17,601 bases of DNA from assembly GCA_030151255.1 (NCBI GenBank), contig JASLED010000087.1, forward strand, positions 1-17,601, written 5' to 3'. The stretch comes from Flavobacterium sp. GTDB lineage: Bacteria; Bacteroidota; Bacteroidia; Flavobacteriales; Flavobacteriaceae. Below are positions 15,054 to 17,601 of the stretch, piece by piece. The first letter of the stretch is position 1. Each line of letters begins with the position of its first letter. A program made the translations under genes and the position numbers. The notes beneath the pieces are model-generated. The model searched no databases and was not told the origin of the DNA. It saw nothing but the letters and a program-made list of their open reading frames with translations.

Positions 15054-16052
15054 ATGTCAGCTAAGAATGTTCGTTTGGAGGTAATGGGCTTCCTTGAAAA
15101 AAATATAGAAAGTTTTGTAGATGAGTATCTGATTCCTGTCGAAAAAATCTGGCAGCCATCAGACTTGCTACCTAATTCTGAGCAAGATAATTTCTTAGAA
15201 GAAGTTAGAGAATTGAGAGAATATGCAAAAGAGTTACCTTATGATTTTTGGGTAGTACTTGTAGGAGATACTATTACAGAAGAGGCGCTACCAACATATG
15301 AATCTTGGTTGATGGATGTTGAAGGAGTAAATCAAAAAGACGGAGAACAAGGAAATGGTTGGGCAAAATGGATTCGCCATTGGACAGGTGAAGAAAATCG
15401 TCATGGAGATTTATTAAATAAATATCTATACTTGTCAGGAAGAGTAAATATGCGCGAAGTAGAAATTACAACGCAATATTTATTAAATGATGGTTTTGAT
15501 CCTGGTACGGATAGAGACCCATATAAAAACTTTGTTTTTACAAGTTTTCAAGAACTGGCAACCTATATTTCTCATAACCGAGTAGGTAAGTTGGCAAAAC
15601 AATATGGAGATCATAGATTGGCAAAAATCTGTAGATTAATTGCAGGAGACGAAATGCGTCATCACCATGCATATTCAGAATTCGTAGATCGTATTTTTAA
15701 AGTAGATCCGAGCGAAATGCTTTTGGCTTTTGTAGATATGATGAAACGAAAAATTACAATGCCAGCAAACTTAATCAGAGAATCTGGTGGGAAAATGGGA
15801 GATACTTTTGAATTGTTTTCTGATTCAGCTCAAAGAATAGGCGTTTATACTGCTCATGATTATGTTGATATTATGCAAAAACTAATTGATCGTTGGGAAA
15901 TTGCAAAACTGACAAATCTTACTGATGATGCAGATAAAGCAAGAGATTATTTAATGAAATTGCCAAATCGTATGTTGAGAATTGCCGAGCGTATGACGGT
16001 TGGCAAAGAAGAACATATTTTTAAGTGGGTTCAACCAGCTATAATCAAATAA
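15054..16052 (+). CDS. Acyl-ACP desaturase (soluble di-iron, plant stearoyl-ACP desaturase type)
   Basis: Soluble di-iron enzyme of 332 residues that would put a cis double bond into an acyl chain on acyl carrier protein, using O2 and reduced ferredoxin. The six iron ligands fit castor delta-9 desaturase with a constant offset of 29: E76 (GDTITEEALPTYE), E114 and H117 (EENRHGD), E167 (TSFQE), E200 and H203 (DEMRH). Long stretches resemble the plant enzyme, for example HGDLLNKYLYLSGRV and IGVYTAHDYVDIM. There is no transit or signal peptide. The regiospecificity (delta-9 or other) cannot be read. It lies between plsC and an HD-domain gene that begins two bases after its stop, so all three may share a transcript. 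Confidence 0.92.
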   Translation: MSAKNVRLEVMGFLEKNIESFVDEYLIPVEKIWQPSDLLPNSEQDNFLEEVRELREYAKELPYDFWVVLVGDTITEEALPTYESWLMDVEGVNQKDGEQGNGWAKWIRHWTGEENRHGDLLNKYLYLSGRVNMREVEITTQYLLNDGFDPGTDRDPYKNFVFTSFQELATYISHNRVGKLAKQYGDHRLAKICRLIAGDEMRHHHAYSEFVDRIFKVDPSEMLLAFVDMMKRKITMPANLIRESGGKMGDTFELFSDSAQRIGVYTAHDYVDIMQKLIDRWEIAKLTNLTDDADKARDYLMKLPNRMLRIAERMTVGKEEHIFKWVQPAIIK

Positions 16053-16054
16053 AG

Positions 16055-16705
16055 ATGTCTCAAAAAATTGATGCTACAATTGCATTTGTAAAAAAGGAAT
16101 TAGAATCTGCAGAAGGCGGACATGATTGGTTTCATATTCAAAGAGTTTATAACAATGCATTAAACATTCTACAATACGAAAAGGGAGTAGATGAAGATGT
16201 TGTAAAATTAATTGCTTTGTTGCATGATATTGCAGACAGTAAATTTCATAACGGAGACGAAACCGTTGGGCCAGCAAAAGCAAAACAATGGTTGGAAAGC
16301 ATTGGATATGATGCCGAAACGGTAGAACACGTTGTAAAAGGTATTGAAAATATTTCTTTTAAAGGAGGCAATTTTGAGAAGAAATTCAATTCGAAAGAGT
16401 TGGAAATCGTACAAGATGCTGATCGATTAGATGCTATTGGTGCAATAGGTATTGCAAGAGCATTTAATTACGGTGGTTTTAAAAATAATGGAATTCACAA
16501 TCCGAATGAAACTCCTCGTTTTGGAATGACAAAAGAAGAGTACAAAGCACATCGCGGAACAACCATCAATCACTTTTATGAAAAATTACTTTTATTAAAA
16601 GAGTTGATGAATACTGAAACAGGAAAGAAAATGGCGCAAGGAAGACATGAATATATGGAAAATTTTTTGGAGCAGTTTTACGCAGAATATCAAGGAAATA
16701 AATAA
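16055..16705 (+). CDS. HD domain-containing phosphohydrolase (YedJ-like)
   Basis: Cytoplasmic metal-dependent hydrolase-like protein of 216 residues. The HD signature is complete: H27 (HDWFHIQRV), H57-D58 (LLHDIADSKF) and a distal Asp in QDADRLDAIGAIGIAR (121-136). That order matches the YedJ branch of small HD proteins, whose substrate is probably a nucleotide or phosphate ester but is not established. A GTG at 16025 could extend the frame into the desaturase gene; the ATG at 16055, two bases after the desaturase stop, gives the proper N-terminus (MSQKIDATIAFVKKEL). Coupled translation with the desaturase is likely. Whether it acts in lipid metabolism is unknown. Its stop codon lies inside the palindromic terminator. 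Confidence 0.87.
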   Translation: MSQKIDATIAFVKKELESAEGGHDWFHIQRVYNNALNILQYEKGVDEDVVKLIALLHDIADSKFHNGDETVGPAKAKQWLESIGYDAETVEHVVKGIENISFKGGNFEKKFNSKELEIVQDADRLDAIGAIGIARAFNYGGFKNNGIHNPNETPRFGMTKEEYKAHRGTTINHFYEKLLLLKELMNTETGKKMAQGRHEYMENFLEQFYAEYQGNK

Positions 16706-16751
16706 AATAAAAAAAGCGATCTAAAATTTTAGATCGCTTTTTTTATTTTAT
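16702..16751. terminator. 50-bp perfect palindrome, bidirectional terminator
   Basis: Bases 16702-16726 are exactly complementary to 16727-16751, with no mismatch or unpaired loop in the DNA. The core is AGCGATCTAAAA with its complement, flanked by A7/T7 tracts and an ATAAAAT end. It includes the stop codon of the HD gene and ends 9 bases from the stop codon of the minus-strand gene, so it terminates both convergent transcripts. Confidence 0.92.
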
Positions 16752-16760
16752 AATAATCAA

Positions 16761-17225
16761 TTATGATAACCAAACTGACCATGGAATTCTCGATAAAATC
16801 AAGATTAATCCAAGTGTGTAGAAAATTGCAAATTTCTTAAACTTATCTTCACTAGTTGTAGCTTTTTTGTGTTTAGACCATCCAATTGTAATTAACACAA
16901 TCGCAATAATATTAATTAATGGGTGCTCTACACCATATAATCTCAATGTACTGTTTTTCATTACTTCTCCTACATTTTCATTTAAAATAATAGATCCAGC
17001 TTCAATTTTAATAGTTTGTACCATTGGAGAAACAAAATATAAGATCAATCCTAATAATAATTGGATGTGTGAGAAGATTAATGCCACCAAACCTAGTTTG
17101 CGATCTTTCTCTGTAAATTGTTTTTTTGAGCTTAATCCAATAATTGCATTAACTATTGCAATGAATAAAAAAATTAAGACTAAGTAGGCAACGCCAGAGT
17201 GCGCTTGCTTAATGATGTTTTCCAT
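16761..17225 (-). CDS. Small four-helix membrane protein with conserved His residues (cytochrome b-like, function unknown)
   Basis: Integral membrane protein of 154 residues with four predicted helices (about 11-30, 44-66, 100-117, 130-147). Histidines occur at or in the helices: H9 (QAHSGVAYLV), H53 (FSHIQLLLGLILYFVSP) and H101 (YGVEHPLINIIAIVLITIG). I recognise this as a protein common in Bacteroidota that is sometimes labelled cytochrome b; I could not tie it to a characterised family. The histidine placement would allow b-type heme between helices, which is inference. It is transcribed alone from a good promoter just upstream and ends at the palindromic terminator. Confidence 0.75.
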   Translation of the reverse strand: MENIIKQAHSGVAYLVLIFLFIAIVNAIIGLSSKKQFTEKDRKLGLVALIFSHIQLLLGLILYFVSPMVQTIKIEAGSIILNENVGEVMKNSTLRLYGVEHPLINIIAIVLITIGWSKHKKATTSEDKFKKFAIFYTLGLILILSRIPWSVWLS

Positions 17226-17247
17226 ATTGTTGTTATTAGTTTAAGCA

Positions 17248-17275
17248 CAAATATAGATAAAACAATTGAAAACAA
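17248..17275 (-). promoter_or_regulatory. Bacteroidota-type promoter of the four-helix membrane protein gene
   Basis: On the minus strand, TTG (17275-17273), a 17-base spacer and TATATTTG (17255-17248) match the -33/-7 consensus. Transcription would start near 17243, about 18 bases before the ATG at 17225. Confidence 0.6.
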
Positions 17276-17481
17276 GTTCAATCCAAAATGAATTTACAAT
17301 GTTTCACTTTATCTGTTTCAAATCAATTACATCAAAAGGATAAAATCGAATTCTAAAACATTTTTTTAAAAATATAATCAAAATTAGCTTTATTAGAGCA
17401 AATTTCACCTCAAAATAAAAGAGCAAATGCATTAGTAAATTGTTTCTTAATTTGTAGCAGATATTAATTCAATAACATTCG

Positions 17482-17489
17482 TAAATTTG
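17482..17489 (+). promoter_or_regulatory. Candidate -7 promoter element of the lipoprotein gene
   Basis: TAAATTTG matches TAnnTTTG and lies 20 bases before the ATG at 17510. The nearest upstream TTTG (17451-17454) is 27 bases away, longer than usual. The remainder of 17276-17481 shows nothing recognisable. Confidence 0.45.
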
Positions 17490-17509
17490 GTACTTTGAAA
17501 ATACAACCT

Positions 17510-17601
17510 ATGAAAAATTTTTTGACATTACTATTTGTTGTTGTTTTAAGTTTTACATCTTGTAAAAAGCAAGAAGAAGATGGTTTTCGCGATCAAGAAA
17601 A
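17510..17601 (+). CDS. Lipoprotein, N-terminal fragment cut by the window edge
   Basis: The open frame runs from ATG 17510 to the end of the window, about 30 codons. It begins with a lipoprotein signal peptide: K2, a hydrophobic core LTLLFVVVL, and lipobox SFTSC with the lipidated Cys at position 18. The next residues (KKQEEDG) are charged and acidic shortly after the Cys, similar to the lipoprotein export signals that send Bacteroidota lipoproteins to the cell surface. The mature protein is not visible, so no function is offered. Confidence 0.8.
   Translation, partial: MKNFLTLLFVVVLSFTSCKKQEEDGFRDQE

Noticed and set aside
16025..16054. GTG start for the HD protein overlapping the desaturase gene
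   Set aside because: It would place ten non-family residues in front; the ATG at 16055 follows the desaturase stop by two bases.

Overview
The window looks like chromosomal DNA from a low-GC Bacteroidota bacterium, most likely family Flavobacteriaceae (Flavobacterium or Myroides type). The evidence is: AT-rich sequence; ATG starts without Shine-Dalgarno spacing; several upstream TAnnTTTG elements, the -7 box of the Bacteroidota promoter; a TonB receptor with an N-terminal carboxypeptidase-regulatory-like domain; and typical flavobacterial proteins (PafA-type phosphatase, Gcr-family membrane protein, plant-like acyl-ACP desaturase, bacilliredoxin). The genus is an inference.

Layout. 1-103: the 3' end of a 5S rRNA and its terminator, so an rRNA operon lies to the left. 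340-2587: a secreted PafA-like alkaline phosphatase and an RlpA-like double-psi beta-barrel protein. 2805-5433: a divergent pair, a CYTH triphosphatase-like protein on minus and a large Gcr-family membrane protein on plus. The latter converges on a KefC-like cation/proton antiporter (5459-7318, minus) with a shared two-way terminator. 7520-9869: a tight three-gene unit of DNA polymerase IV, an S66 LD-carboxypeptidase-like peptidase and a YraN-family protein. 10015-13689: an iron-uptake module, a TonB-dependent siderophore receptor followed by a PepSY membrane protein, with a promoter, a long inverted repeat around the start site, and a strong hairpin between the two genes. 13778-14188: a bacilliredoxin. 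14256-16705: a PlsC acyltransferase, an acyl-ACP desaturase and an HD-domain hydrolase. 16761-17225: a small four-helix membrane protein on minus. 17510-end: the first 30 codons of a lipoprotein.

How the genes fit together: mostly housekeeping and envelope functions (phosphate scavenging, wall remodelling, potassium/thiol stress, DNA damage tolerance, iron uptake, phospholipid acyl-chain synthesis). I see no mobile element, CRISPR array, tRNA, defence system or biosynthetic cluster, and no clearly new multi-gene system. The items most worth a second look are the inverted repeat around the receptor promoter, the mislabelled 'recombinase' membrane protein, the KefC-like antiporter with an intact thiol-regulatory loop but no partner subunit, the plant-like desaturase, and a 50-bp perfect palindrome used as a terminator. 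No gene-free stretch exceeds about 285 bases. The longest are 104-339 (AT-rich, one weak promoter), 2588-2804 (a possible structured RNA) and 17226-17509 (two promoters pointing outward).
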